This document shows positions 33,583 through 42,830 of a stretch of 64,000 nt of DNA, one piece after another (the stretch's first letter is position 1; every line of letters starts with the position of its first letter). The notes below the pieces were generated by a model that saw only the letters and a program-made list of their open reading frames with translations, was not told the DNA's origin and searched no databases. The stretch spans positions 16,020 through 80,019 of the forward strand of contig CAJOHV010000003.1 of assembly GCA_905234485.1 (NCBI GenBank). Direction: 5' to 3'. The stretch is from an uncultured Bacteroidales bacterium. Its GTDB lineage: Bacteria > Bacteroidota > Bacteroidia > Bacteroidales > UBA932. The position numbers and the translations under genes were made by a program.

Positions 33583-34757
33583 GCCTCGAGAGCCTTCGCA
33601 AGCACGATAAGCGCCTTGCCGAGGTCCTCCTTGTTCAGCACGTAAGCCATACGGACCTGGTTGCGTCCTTCAGCCGGATCGGTGTAGAATCCGGAACCGG
33701 GCGCCATCATTATCGTCTGACCTTCGTAGTTGAAATCAGTCAGGCACCAGATGCAGAACTTCTCCGCATCGTCCACCGGAAGTTGGACCATAGTGTAGAA
33801 CGCTCCCATCGGGGTGGGTGAAAACACTCCTGGGATCTTGTTCAGGCCGTTGATCAGGAAGTTGCGGCGGCTGAGATACTCGTCGTACACTTCGTCCATA
33901 TATTCCTGAGGAGTCGAAAGACTGGCCTCGGCGATAATCTGACCGACGAGGGGCGGGCTGAGGCGCGCCTGGCAGAATTTCATCACCGCCTCACGGACGG
34001 CCTTATTCTTGGTGATGAGAGCGCCGATGCGTATGCCGCACTCGCTGTAGCGCTTGCTCACGGAGTCGATAAGCACCACATTCTCCTCGATGCCCTCCAG
34101 ATGGCAGGCGCTGATGTACGGAGCCTTGGTGTAGATGAACTCGCGGTAGACCTCGTCGCTGAACAGATACAGGTTGTATTTCTTCACGAGATCGCGCAGA
34201 CGCAGCATCTCTTTCTTGCTGTAAAGGTAACCGGTCGGGTTGTTAGGATTGCAGATCAAAATCGCCTTCGTCTTCTCGGTGATCTGCTCTTCGAACTTCT
34301 CCATGGGCGGGAGTTTGAATCCGTCTTCGATGGAGGTCTTGACGGACTTTACCACCGCGCCGCAACTGATGGCAAAAGCCATATAGTTGGCGTACGAAGG
34401 ATCCGTAACGATAATTTCATCGCCCGGATTCAGGCAAGCCATGTAAGCAAACATCACGGCCTCGGAGCCGCCGGAGGTGATGATAATCTCGTCCGGGCTG
34501 AGGTCTATGCCATAGTTGGCATAGTAACTGACCATCTTCGTGCGGAGCGCTTTGTAACCCTGAGACGGGCTATACTCCAGAATCGAGCGGTCCAGATGCC
34601 TTACGGCCTCGAGAGCGCATTCCGGGGTCTTGATGTCCGGCTGACCGATGTTCAGATGGTAGACGTGGATGCCGTTGCGCTTCGCCGCGTCGGCGTATTT
34701 CGCGAGTTTGCGGATAGGCGAACTCGGCATATTGTCGGCTCTCTGTGAAATCTGCAT
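33558..34757 (-). CDS. Pyridoxal-phosphate-dependent aminotransferase (class I/II, AspC-like)
   Basis: HLNIGQPDIKTPE, ICNPNNPTGYLYSKKEM, SDEVYREF, IDSVSKRYSECGIRIG. Confidence 0.9.
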   Translation of the reverse strand: MQISQRADNMPSSPIRKLAKYADAAKRNGIHVYHLNIGQPDIKTPECALEAVRHLDRSILEYSPSQGYKALRTKMVSYYANYGIDLSPDEIIITSGGSEAVMFAYMACLNPGDEIIVTDPSYANYMAFAISCGAVVKSVKTSIEDGFKLPPMEKFEEQITEKTKAILICNPNNPTGYLYSKKEMLRLRDLVKKYNLYLFSDEVYREFIYTKAPYISACHLEGIEENVVLIDSVSKRYSECGIRIGALITKNKAVREAVMKFCQARLSPPLVGQIIAEASLSTPQEYMDEVYDEYLSRRNFLINGLNKIPGVFSPTPMGAFYTMVQLPVDDAEKFCIWCLTDFNYEGQTIMMAPGSGFYTDPAEGRNQVRMAYVLNKEDLGKALIVLAKALEAYNALESE

Positions 34758-34758
34758 A

Positions 34759-35385
34759 TTAGATAATGATGTCTTCTACTCTGAGTTTGGGAACGTAATG
34801 CACTCCGTTTTCGCGGTAGTACTTGATCGACTCGCCGGCCTTGATCTCGACGAGTTCAATCTTTTCGGCGCTTTTGCCCACGGCCACGACGCAGATCGGT
34901 TCGAGCGGCAGACCCAGCCCGGCCTGAAGCGCTGCGTGGTCGAAGTTGCGGATAATCAGCCCGTTAAGCCCGAGGTCCACGGCCTTGAGCAGCATCGTCT
35001 GAACCGAAATGCCGAGGTCTATGAGCAGGCCCGGATTCTCCGGCTTGGTCGTGCAGACCACGATGAAGGCCTCCGGTTCCGTACCCGGGAACGGGAGATG
35101 CAGTTCGGGCAGCGCGCGGCCCATCTTGATATGGCGGTTCACTTCGTCCGCCTCCGGGCCCTTGGTCACCAGATGGAACCTCAGCGCCTGCTGGTTCACG
35201 GACGAGGCCACTTTCGGGTTCACGGCGACCATTGCGGTCAACTGCCGGCTATGCACCACATAACTCTGATCGAAGCCGCGAACGCTGCGGTTGCGCCTTA
35301 TTAGAGTCTCGAGGGAAGGGCGGTTCGAGACAGTCGCCGCCTTGCCGATTTCTTCCTGTCTTTTCTCCAGATAATTGTCTGCCAT
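34759..35385 (-). CDS. Nitroreductase family protein
   Basis: RNRSVRGFDQ, Nitro_FMN-like architecture. Confidence 0.8.
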   Translation of the reverse strand: MADNYLEKRQEEIGKAATVSNRPSLETLIRRNRSVRGFDQSYVVHSRQLTAMVAVNPKVASSVNQQALRFHLVTKGPEADEVNRHIKMGRALPELHLPFPGTEPEAFIVVCTTKPENPGLLIDLGISVQTMLLKAVDLGLNGLIIRNFDHAALQAGLGLPLEPICVVAVGKSAEKIELVEIKAGESIKYYRENGVHYVPKLRVEDIII

Positions 35386-35390
35386 GGCGT

Positions 35391-35398
35391 CAAAGTTA
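35391..35398 (-). promoter_or_regulatory. -7 box TAACTTTG upstream of the nitroreductase gene
   Basis: TAnnTTTG on the minus strand, 5 nt before ATG. Confidence 0.45.
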
Positions 35399-35447
35399 GA
35401 AATTTAATATGTATATTTGAAATTGTTTTAATCTAAAACATTTAGTT

Positions 35448-36803
35448 ATGTCAGCGTTTACCGAAAAGTATGTGAAGGAGTTTATGGGCGAATTAATCGC
35501 CAAAAACCCTGGAGAATCCGAATTTCATCAGGCAGTCAAGGAAGTTCTCGAGGCGGTAGCGCCGACCCTCGAAGCGTATCCCCATTTCCTGGACGCCAAG
35601 ATTATGGAGAGAATGGTGGAGCCTGAGCGAGTGATTATCTTCCGCGTTCCCTGGATGGACGACGAGGGCAATGTGCGCATCAACCGTGGTTTCCGCGTGC
35701 AGATGAACAGCGCGATCGGCCCTTACAAGGGCGGCATCCGTTTCCACGCCAGCGTTAACCTCTCCATCATGAAGTTCCTCGCATTCGAACAGACTTTCAA
35801 AAACGCGCTCACGACCCTGCCTATGGGAGGAGCCAAGGGCGGTTCGGACTTCAGCCCGCGCGGCAAGTCCGACGCCGAAGTGATGCGCTTCTGCCAGAGT
35901 TTTATGACCGAACTCCAGAGGCATATCGGTCCGGATACGGACGTGCCTGCGGGCGATATCGGAGTCGGCGGCCGTGAGATCGGCTTTATGTTCGGCCAGT
36001 ACAAGCGCCTGCGCGACGAGTTCACGGGCACGCTGACGGGTAAGGGCCAGACGTGGGGCGGCAGCCTCATCAGGCCGGAAGCCACCGGCTATGGCCTCTG
36101 CTATTTCGCCGAGCAGATGCTGGCCACACGCGGCAAGAGTTTCAAGGGACAGACGGTCCTCATCTCCGGAGCCGGCAACGTGGCCCAGTATGCGGCGCAG
36201 AAGGCTATGAGGCTCGGCGCCAAGGTCGTGACCCTCTCGGACAGCGACGGTTTCGTCTATGATCCCGACGGCCTCACCGAGGAGAAACTCGAATACGTGC
36301 TCTTCCTCAAGAACGTCAAGCGCGGCCGTATCAGCGAGTACGCTCAGAAATATCCCACAGCAACATATTACCCCGGCGAGCGCCCCTGGAAGATCAAGTG
36401 CGACATAGCCTTGCCTTGCGCAACCCAGAACGAAATCGAAGCGGCGGATGCGCAGAAACTGGTGGACAACGGCTGCTGGTGCGTGGCAGAAGGCGCGAAC
36501 ATGCCTTCGACTCCCGAAGCGATCGAGATATTCAAGAAGCACAAACTTCTCTATTCTCCGGGCAAGGCCTCGAACGCGGGCGGAGTCGCCACATCAGGTC
36601 TCGAAATGAGCCAAAACTCCATGCGCCAAAAGTGGACCGCCGAGGAAGTGGACAATTATCTGCGCCGCATCATGTCGGACATCCACGCCAACTGCCTCAA
36701 GTACGGCACTGACCCGGACGGTTACATCGACTATGTCCGCGGAGCGAATGTCGCCGGCTTCATGAAAGTCGCGACCGCTATGATGGATCAGGGATTGGTG
36801 TAG
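35448..36803 (+). CDS. gdhA: NADP-type glutamate dehydrogenase
   Basis: GPYKGGIRFHASVNLSIMKFLAFEQTFKNALTTLPMGGAKGGSDF, PAGDIGVGGREIGFMFGQYKR. Confidence 0.95.
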   Translation: MSAFTEKYVKEFMGELIAKNPGESEFHQAVKEVLEAVAPTLEAYPHFLDAKIMERMVEPERVIIFRVPWMDDEGNVRINRGFRVQMNSAIGPYKGGIRFHASVNLSIMKFLAFEQTFKNALTTLPMGGAKGGSDFSPRGKSDAEVMRFCQSFMTELQRHIGPDTDVPAGDIGVGGREIGFMFGQYKRLRDEFTGTLTGKGQTWGGSLIRPEATGYGLCYFAEQMLATRGKSFKGQTVLISGAGNVAQYAAQKAMRLGAKVVTLSDSDGFVYDPDGLTEEKLEYVLFLKNVKRGRISEYAQKYPTATYYPGERPWKIKCDIALPCATQNEIEAADAQKLVDNGCWCVAEGANMPSTPEAIEIFKKHKLLYSPGKASNAGGVATSGLEMSQNSMRQKWTAEEVDNYLRRIMSDIHANCLKYGTDPDGYIDYVRGANVAGFMKVATAMMDQGLV

Positions 36804-36824
36804 GGACTATTTCTTTGACTGTTT

Positions 36825-36934
36825 GTGCAAGGTTTGTTTTTACGTGACAGACCTTGCACATTCATTTTGCCCTACACGTAATTGTGGGAGCATTCATTCG
36901 TTCAAGGTCTGACTACTAAAAACAGACCTTGAAC
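36825..36934. repeat. Composite REP/BIME-like palindromic element 2 (35-40-35)
   Basis: Units 36825-36859 (GTGCAAGGT-17nt-ACCTTGCAC) and 36900-36934 (GTTCAAGGT-17nt-ACCTTGAAC); outer inverted repeats 36822-36842 / 36917-36937 match at 19 of 21 positions. Confidence 0.85.
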
Positions 36935-36962
36935 AAAAATAGAAAATAACTACCGGGTAATC

Positions 36963-38276
36963 CTACCTCAACCCTTTCAGGCGGGCCTGGAGGGAGCCGT
37001 CCATGGCCATCTTCATCATTTTCTGCGAACCTTCGAACTGCTTGATGAGGCGGTTCACGTCCGCGATGCTGGTGCCTGAGCCGGCGGCGATGCGGCGACG
37101 GCGCGACCCGTTGAGGGATTCGGGGTGCTCACGCTCGTAGGGGGTCATGCTCTTGATTATGGCTTCGGTGCTCTTGAAGGCTTTGTCGTTGTCGATATCC
37201 ACGTCTTTCATCGCGTTGCCCACTCCGGGTATCATCCCGGCGAGTTCCTTGATGTCGCCCATTTTGCGCACCTGCTGGATCTGGTCGTAGTAGTCGTTGA
37301 AATTGAACTTGCCCTTGGCGATTTTTTTCTTGACTTCGCGGGCTTGCTTCTCGTCGAATTGCTCCTGGGCGCGCTCGACCAGGGAAACCACATCGCCCAT
37401 GCCGAGGATTCTGTCCGCGATACGGGAGGGATGGAAGACATCGATGGCCTCCATCTTTTCTCCGGTGCTGACGAACTTCACGGGTTTGCCGCTGACGGCC
37501 TTCACAGAGAGGGCCGCGCCGCCGCGGGTATCGCCGTCCAACTTGGTGAGGACGATGCCGTCGTAGTCGATCGCTTCGTTGAAGGCCGTTGCGCTCAGAA
37601 CTGCGTCCTGACCGGTCATGGCGTCCACAACGAACAGGGTCTCGCTCGGACTGCAGGCCTTGTGCATCGCGCGGATCTCGTCCATCAGTTCCTGATCCAC
37701 GGCGAGACGGCCGGCGGTATCCACAAGCACCACGTCATACGAACGGCCTTCGGCTATCGCGGCCAGGGCTACCTTCACGGGGTCCGATTCGCCGTCGATC
37801 GAGAAGACGGGAAGACCGATGCCTTCGGCGAGGGTCTTCAACTGCTCGATCGCGGCCGGACGGAAGGTGTCGCACGCCGCGAGCAGGACCTTCTTGCCCT
37901 TCTTCTTCAGCCAGAGACCCAACTTGGCAGTGAATGTGGTCTTACCGGAACCGTTCAGACCTGCGATGAGGACCACGGCGGGGTAGCCTTTGAGATTGAT
38001 TTCAGATGACTCGCTGCCCATAAACTCCACGAGTTCGTCGTGGACTATCTTGACCATCATCTGCTGGGGCTTCACGGCTGTGAGCACGTTCTGCCCGAGC
38101 GCTTTCTGCTTGACATTGTCGCAGAATTCCTTGGCCACTTTGTAGGACACGTCTGCATCCAGCAGGGCGCGGCGTACGTCTTTCAGGGTCTCGGAAATGT
38201 TGATCTCGGTGATTTTGCCTTCACCTTTGAGTATCTTGAATGAGCGCTCCAGTCTTTCGCTGAGGTTTTCGAACAT
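36963..38276 (-). CDS. ffh: Signal recognition particle protein Ffh
   Basis: GLNGSGKTTFTAKLG, LLAACDTFRPAAIEQL, VDTAGRLAVD, C-terminal M domain with GSRRRRIAAGSGTS. Confidence 0.95.
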   Translation of the reverse strand: MFENLSERLERSFKILKGEGKITEINISETLKDVRRALLDADVSYKVAKEFCDNVKQKALGQNVLTAVKPQQMMVKIVHDELVEFMGSESSEINLKGYPAVVLIAGLNGSGKTTFTAKLGLWLKKKGKKVLLAACDTFRPAAIEQLKTLAEGIGLPVFSIDGESDPVKVALAAIAEGRSYDVVLVDTAGRLAVDQELMDEIRAMHKACSPSETLFVVDAMTGQDAVLSATAFNEAIDYDGIVLTKLDGDTRGGAALSVKAVSGKPVKFVSTGEKMEAIDVFHPSRIADRILGMGDVVSLVERAQEQFDEKQAREVKKKIAKGKFNFNDYYDQIQQVRKMGDIKELAGMIPGVGNAMKDVDIDNDKAFKSTEAIIKSMTPYEREHPESLNGSRRRRIAAGSGTSIADVNRLIKQFEGSQKMMKMAMDGSLQARLKGLR

Positions 38277-38336
38277 AGTGATTTCTTTTAACGAGTCGCA
38301 AATTTACACAAATTCTGCTTAAATTTGAGCCTGAAT

Positions 38337-39401
38337 ATGAAAAGGCTGGTTCTCATCCTGTTGCTTGCTCTCAGCAGCGCCTGCGCCCTCGCCCAGGTGA
38401 AATTCTTCACGGGCTCGGGCCTCGGCTATGTGTTCGATAACCACGAATTCGATCCGTCGCACGGCACATACATTCCCTCGGAAACGATTCACTTCGTCAG
38501 AGTCAGCAATATCTTCGGCTGGGAATTCCCTCAGAGCGATAACCTTACCCATAAACTGGTCTTCGGAGTGGATCTGGTCAAGCAGATGGGAACTGAAATC
38601 GAAGCGCTCAAAGATGTGGTCGCTGACATCCCTATCTACTACAACGCCGTGTCGGATAACGGGCGGAGGACTTTCACTGCCGCTATGGGCTCTTTCCCCA
38701 GGCGTTTCGTCAAAGGCAAGTACAGCGAGGCCCTGATGAGTGAGGAGACGGTGGAGACGGACTTCAACCTGGACGGAATGTACCTGTCCTGGGACAAGGA
38801 ATCGTTCTTCACTGAACTGGCTCTGGACTGGATGGGCAAGTATGGCAACACCCGTAAAGAGCGTTTCCAGATACTCAGTTACGGTTCGTGGAACCTCGCC
38901 CCGGCCCTTTCCTTCGGCTGGGCCGGCAGTTTCTATCACTATGCCGGAAGTGTGGCGGCCCCCGGCGTCGTGGACAATCACCACCTCCAGGTGTTCGGCA
39001 AACTTGACCTTGCGGCAGACAGCGCGGACAGCGAACTCAGTCTAAAACTCAGCGCGATAGGAAGTTATCAGAAAGACCGTCGGCGCGACGACCTTCGCCT
39101 TCCGTTCGGAGGCGAGGCCGAGGCGACCGTTCGTTGGAAGAGTCTGGGCTTGAAGAACGTGACGGCCTACACCAAGGACATGCTCCCGTTCTATAAAGAC
39201 CTGGATTTCGCAGGGAATCCTTATGGAGATATGCTCTACCGCGGATCCAAGTTCTACAAAGGTTTCTATGATCTCGCCGAACTGTACTGGACCCCGAAGA
39301 TCACTAAAAAACTGGACCTCAAGGTGAGTTTCCGCTTCCACTTCGGCGCCGAAGGTTTCCTCGGCTCGGAGCAGCGCGTCGCCCTATTTTTCGATATATG
39401 A
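38337..39401 (+). CDS. Predicted outer-membrane beta-barrel/porin-like protein
   Basis: Signal peptide MKRLVLILLLALSSACALAQ, alternating beta-strand pattern, C-terminal RVALFFDI. Confidence 0.55.
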   Translation: MKRLVLILLLALSSACALAQVKFFTGSGLGYVFDNHEFDPSHGTYIPSETIHFVRVSNIFGWEFPQSDNLTHKLVFGVDLVKQMGTEIEALKDVVADIPIYYNAVSDNGRRTFTAAMGSFPRRFVKGKYSEALMSEETVETDFNLDGMYLSWDKESFFTELALDWMGKYGNTRKERFQILSYGSWNLAPALSFGWAGSFYHYAGSVAAPGVVDNHHLQVFGKLDLAADSADSELSLKLSAIGSYQKDRRRDDLRLPFGGEAEATVRWKSLGLKNVTAYTKDMLPFYKDLDFAGNPYGDMLYRGSKFYKGFYDLAELYWTPKITKKLDLKVSFRFHFGAEGFLGSEQRVALFFDI

Positions 39402-41143
39402 AAAATCTGAACAAATACCTTCTAGCGCTTGCGGTTCTCGCCGCATGCGCCTGCCAGCCTCGTGAAGGCACCATCCACATCATCACCACCAACGACGTGC
39501 ACGGAGCATGGTTCGACAGCACCTATGTCGGTGGCCGCCAGGTCCCCAGCCTGATGGCCATAAATCACTACGTTGACAGCATCCGCGCCGCCGTGGGCAA
39601 ATCCAATGTGCTGCTGCTGGACGCCGGCGACTGCCTTCAGGGCGACAATGCGGCCTACTATTTCAACTATGTGGACACGCTGAGCGAGCATCTCTTCGTG
39701 CGTCTGGTAGACTATATGGGCTACGATGCGATAGTGGTCGGGAACCACGACGTGGAGACGGGGCATCCCGTCTACGACCGCGTCACCCGCGGGCTCGAGG
39801 CCCACGGCATTCCTTTCCTCGCCGGCAACGCCCTGAAAGCGGATGGAACTTCGTACTGGCCAGAATATAAAGTTTTCAAGAAAAGCGGCCTGAAAGTGCT
39901 CGTGCTCGGTTACACCAACGCCAATATGGCGGCCTGGCTGGACGAGAGCATCTGGTCCGGAATGCATTTTGTCTCTCTCGTGCCCTTCGTTCAGGAAAGG
40001 GTGGACGCGCTCAAGGCTCAGATCAAGCCGGACGTGACGATAGTGGCAGTCCACAGTGGAGTGGGCTCCGGGAATGGGGAAGTGCTTGAGTCACAGGGGC
40101 TTGACTTATTTAAAACGCTGCGCGGAGTGGATTTGGTGGTCACATCGCACGACCATCGTCCGAGGATGGAGAGCACAGACAGCATAGCGCTAGTGAACTC
40201 GGGTTCGAAGGCCAATAATATCACCCACACAGTGATCACCGTCGGCCCCGACGGCGGCAGGACCATCACCCCCGAAATCATCAGGGTGGACAAGTCCAAG
40301 ACGGATCCCCGTATGCGCGAGGCGTTCGCTTACGAATTCTCTGAGATCAGGCAGTTCACGACCATGGAGGTCGGCTCCATCAGCGAGCCCATGCTCACCC
40401 GCGAGTCGTTTGCCGGCCGCTGCTTCTATATGGACTTTATCCACTTCATCGAGCGCGATTTCTCGGGGGCGGAGATTTCGTTCGCGGCGCCGCTTTCCTT
40501 CAACAAAAAGGTGGATTCTGGAAAGATTATCTTCAACGACCTGTTCACGATATATCCCTTCGAGAACGCCCTGTGCGTGATTCGTCTGAGCGGACGCGAG
40601 ATAAAGGACTACCTGGAGTATTCCTACGACAAATGGATCCAAACCTGGAAGCCCGGAGGCCACGTGTTCAATATGAGCAACCGCGCCGATGCGCGTTACT
40701 CGCAGGGGAGATGGTCGTTCAACGCGCCGAGTTACAACTTCGACAGCGCGTCCGGTATCAACTACACGGTGGATATCACCAAGCCGTTCGGCAAACGTGT
40801 GAGCATAGCCTCCATGGCCGACGGCAGCCGCTTCGATCTGAACCGTGAATACACCGTGGCGATGACCTCGTACCGTGCTGCCGGCGGTGGAGATATGCTA
40901 TTCAAGGGCGCGGGGCTTACCCGTGAGGAACTCGACGGGCGTCTGGAGGCCCGTTTCCCGGAAATCCGCGACCTTATCTACCGCTACTTCATGATCCACG
41001 ATTCGGCGGATCCCAAAACTCTGGAAGAACCGCAGGGAGAGATGGATGACTCGCGCATCCTTCTCGGCGACTGGAAGTTCGTCCCCGAAGCGGCAGCAAA
41101 AAAGGCCATATCCGAGGATATGACCTTGATGTTCGGGAATTAA
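39398..41143 (+). CDS. 5'-nucleotidase/UshA-like metallophosphoesterase lipoprotein
   Basis: IHIITTNDVHGAW, DAGDCLQGD, VGNHDVETG, C-terminal 5_nucleotid_C domain; ATGA overlap with previous gene. Confidence 0.88.
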   Translation: MKNLNKYLLALAVLAACACQPREGTIHIITTNDVHGAWFDSTYVGGRQVPSLMAINHYVDSIRAAVGKSNVLLLDAGDCLQGDNAAYYFNYVDTLSEHLFVRLVDYMGYDAIVVGNHDVETGHPVYDRVTRGLEAHGIPFLAGNALKADGTSYWPEYKVFKKSGLKVLVLGYTNANMAAWLDESIWSGMHFVSLVPFVQERVDALKAQIKPDVTIVAVHSGVGSGNGEVLESQGLDLFKTLRGVDLVVTSHDHRPRMESTDSIALVNSGSKANNITHTVITVGPDGGRTITPEIIRVDKSKTDPRMREAFAYEFSEIRQFTTMEVGSISEPMLTRESFAGRCFYMDFIHFIERDFSGAEISFAAPLSFNKKVDSGKIIFNDLFTIYPFENALCVIRLSGREIKDYLEYSYDKWIQTWKPGGHVFNMSNRADARYSQGRWSFNAPSYNFDSASGINYTVDITKPFGKRVSIASMADGSRFDLNREYTVAMTSYRAAGGGDMLFKGAGLTREELDGRLEARFPEIRDLIYRYFMIHDSADPKTLEEPQGEMDDSRILLGDWKFVPEAAAKKAISEDMTLMFGN

Positions 41144-42789
41144 TCCAATTCTTCGAGCCACAAATCCGGACTCGCGTCAGTGGGCATCATCCAGTCTCCG
41201 CGAGGGGAGAGGCTTATGTCCAGGACCTTGGGCCCGCAGGGGCTGCAGGCGCGCTTGAATTGCTGGCTGAAGAAACGTTTCAAGAAGATATTCAGCCAAT
41301 TCTTGACGGTGTCCTTGTCGTAAGTGCCGGCGAATTCCTTACTTGCCGCCAAGAGGATATCCTTCGGTGATTCGCCCTTGCAGACATGCCACAGGAAGAA
41401 ATCGTGGAGCTCGTAGGGCCCGATTATGCCCTCAGTGGGCTGCGAGCCGGGGAGGAGTTCGGGCGAAACGGGCGTGTCCAAAATATCCAGCAGGGCGGCC
41501 TCGCAGGGGTGGCCCTTTGAGAGCATACGGACGATGGCCCTGATGAGGGTCTTCGGCACACCGGCGTTCACTCCGTACATGCTCATATGGTCGCCGTTGT
41601 AGGTGCACCAGCCGAGCGCTATCTCCGAAAGATCGCCCGTGCCGATCACGATTCCGCCGACTTTGTTGCCCAAGTCCATGAGCACCTGAGTGCGTTCGCG
41701 GGCCTGCGCGTTCTCGAACGTGACATCGTGCATCGAAGGGTCCTGGCCGATGTCCTTGAAATGCTGGCTTACGGCATTGCCGATTCCTATCTCCATGGCG
41801 GTGATTCCCAGCCTTTCCATAAGCACCCACGCATTCGAGCGCGTCCTGTCGGAGGTGCCGAAGCAGGGCATGGTCACGCCGTAGATGCCCTTGCGGTCCA
41901 GACCGAGCCTGTCGAAGGATTCGCAGATTACGAGCAGCGCGAGCGTGCTGTCCAGACCGCCCGAAACGCCTATCACGCATTTGCTGCAGTGGATATGCTC
42001 CAGGCGGCTCATGAGCGCGGTCACCTGAATATCGAAGATTTCGCGGTTAGTGTCTTCCGGCTCGGACGGCTCGGCCGATACTTGTTTATCAGGGTCTATT
42101 TCAGCGCAAATCCAACTTGATTCCTTCTGGAATCTCTTGTTCTCGGCGAGTTTGACGCCATTGGAGTAGATTAGCGAAGAACCGGCCCACACGAGGTCGT
42201 CAGTGGATTCGCCGTAGCCGTTGCAGCAATAAATGTTGCAGCCGGGGAGCGCGGCCAGAGAGGCCTTGCGGCGGTCGTGTTTGCCCGCTACTTCGAAGGA
42301 CGCGGCGGGGCGGACGGTGATGCCGGATTCGGAGGCGGATGTGAGGTCGTCGCCTATCACTATGCCGAAAGCGAGACCGCCTGCATCGAATGGCTGCGAC
42401 GGGCTGCCGGGCTGGAACCAGCGTTGTTCCATGGGCGAAAGGGCGGTTTTTGCAGCCATCCCCACTATGTCGCCCCCGCGGATTACGAGCGCGGCATCCA
42501 GCAGTTTGCCTTCAAAGACTATAGGGCAACCGACCACCAGAGTCTGGGTGAGGCCCGAGGTCTCCGAGCAGAGTCTCTTAACCCCGCTTTCCGCCTTGTT
42601 GATCAAGGCTTGCTGGAGGAAAAGATCCCCGCAGGTGTATCCTGTTACTGCAAGTTCGGGAAAAACGATGAGATCCGGGTTGCATTTCCCGGCGATTTCC
42701 TTGCTTAGCCTGACGATTTCGCCGATATTCCAATCGACGTGCGCGACCTTAACTTTCGGGGTCGCCGCCGCTGCTTTGAACGCTTTCAT
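41140..42789 (-). CDS. nadE: NAD+ synthetase with N-terminal nitrilase-like domain (glutaminase site apparently degenerate)
   Basis: N-terminal VFPELAVTGYTCGDL, synthetase P-loop GVSGGLDSTLALLV, GTGDLSEIALGWCTYNGDHMSMYGVNAGVPKTLI. Confidence 0.9.
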   Translation of the reverse strand: MKAFKAAAATPKVKVAHVDWNIGEIVRLSKEIAGKCNPDLIVFPELAVTGYTCGDLFLQQALINKAESGVKRLCSETSGLTQTLVVGCPIVFEGKLLDAALVIRGGDIVGMAAKTALSPMEQRWFQPGSPSQPFDAGGLAFGIVIGDDLTSASESGITVRPAASFEVAGKHDRRKASLAALPGCNIYCCNGYGESTDDLVWAGSSLIYSNGVKLAENKRFQKESSWICAEIDPDKQVSAEPSEPEDTNREIFDIQVTALMSRLEHIHCSKCVIGVSGGLDSTLALLVICESFDRLGLDRKGIYGVTMPCFGTSDRTRSNAWVLMERLGITAMEIGIGNAVSQHFKDIGQDPSMHDVTFENAQARERTQVLMDLGNKVGGIVIGTGDLSEIALGWCTYNGDHMSMYGVNAGVPKTLIRAIVRMLSKGHPCEAALLDILDTPVSPELLPGSQPTEGIIGPYELHDFFLWHVCKGESPKDILLAASKEFAGTYDKDTVKNWLNIFLKRFFSQQFKRACSPCGPKVLDISLSPRGDWMMPTDASPDLWLEELD

Positions 42790-42796
42790 ATCATTG

Positions 42797-42804
42797 CAAA
42801 GTTA
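42797..42804 (-). promoter_or_regulatory. -7 box TAACTTTG upstream of nadE
   Basis: TAnnTTTG on the minus strand, 7 nt before ATG. Confidence 0.45.
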
Positions 42805-42816
42805 AGCAAATTTGGC

Positions 42817-42824
42817 TATTTTTG
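42817..42824 (+). promoter_or_regulatory. -7 box TATTTTTG upstream of UpxY-like gene
   Basis: TAnnTTTG, 6 nt before ATG at 42831. Confidence 0.45.
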
Positions 42825-42830
42825 TGTGGT

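Noticed and set aside
35493-36542. 349-aa minus-strand ORF
   Set aside because: Antisense to gdhA.
31418-36934. Possible CRISPR array from repeated palindromes
   Set aside because: Only two pairs, 5.4 kb apart, in inverted orientation with no regular direct repeat/spacer series and no cas genes.
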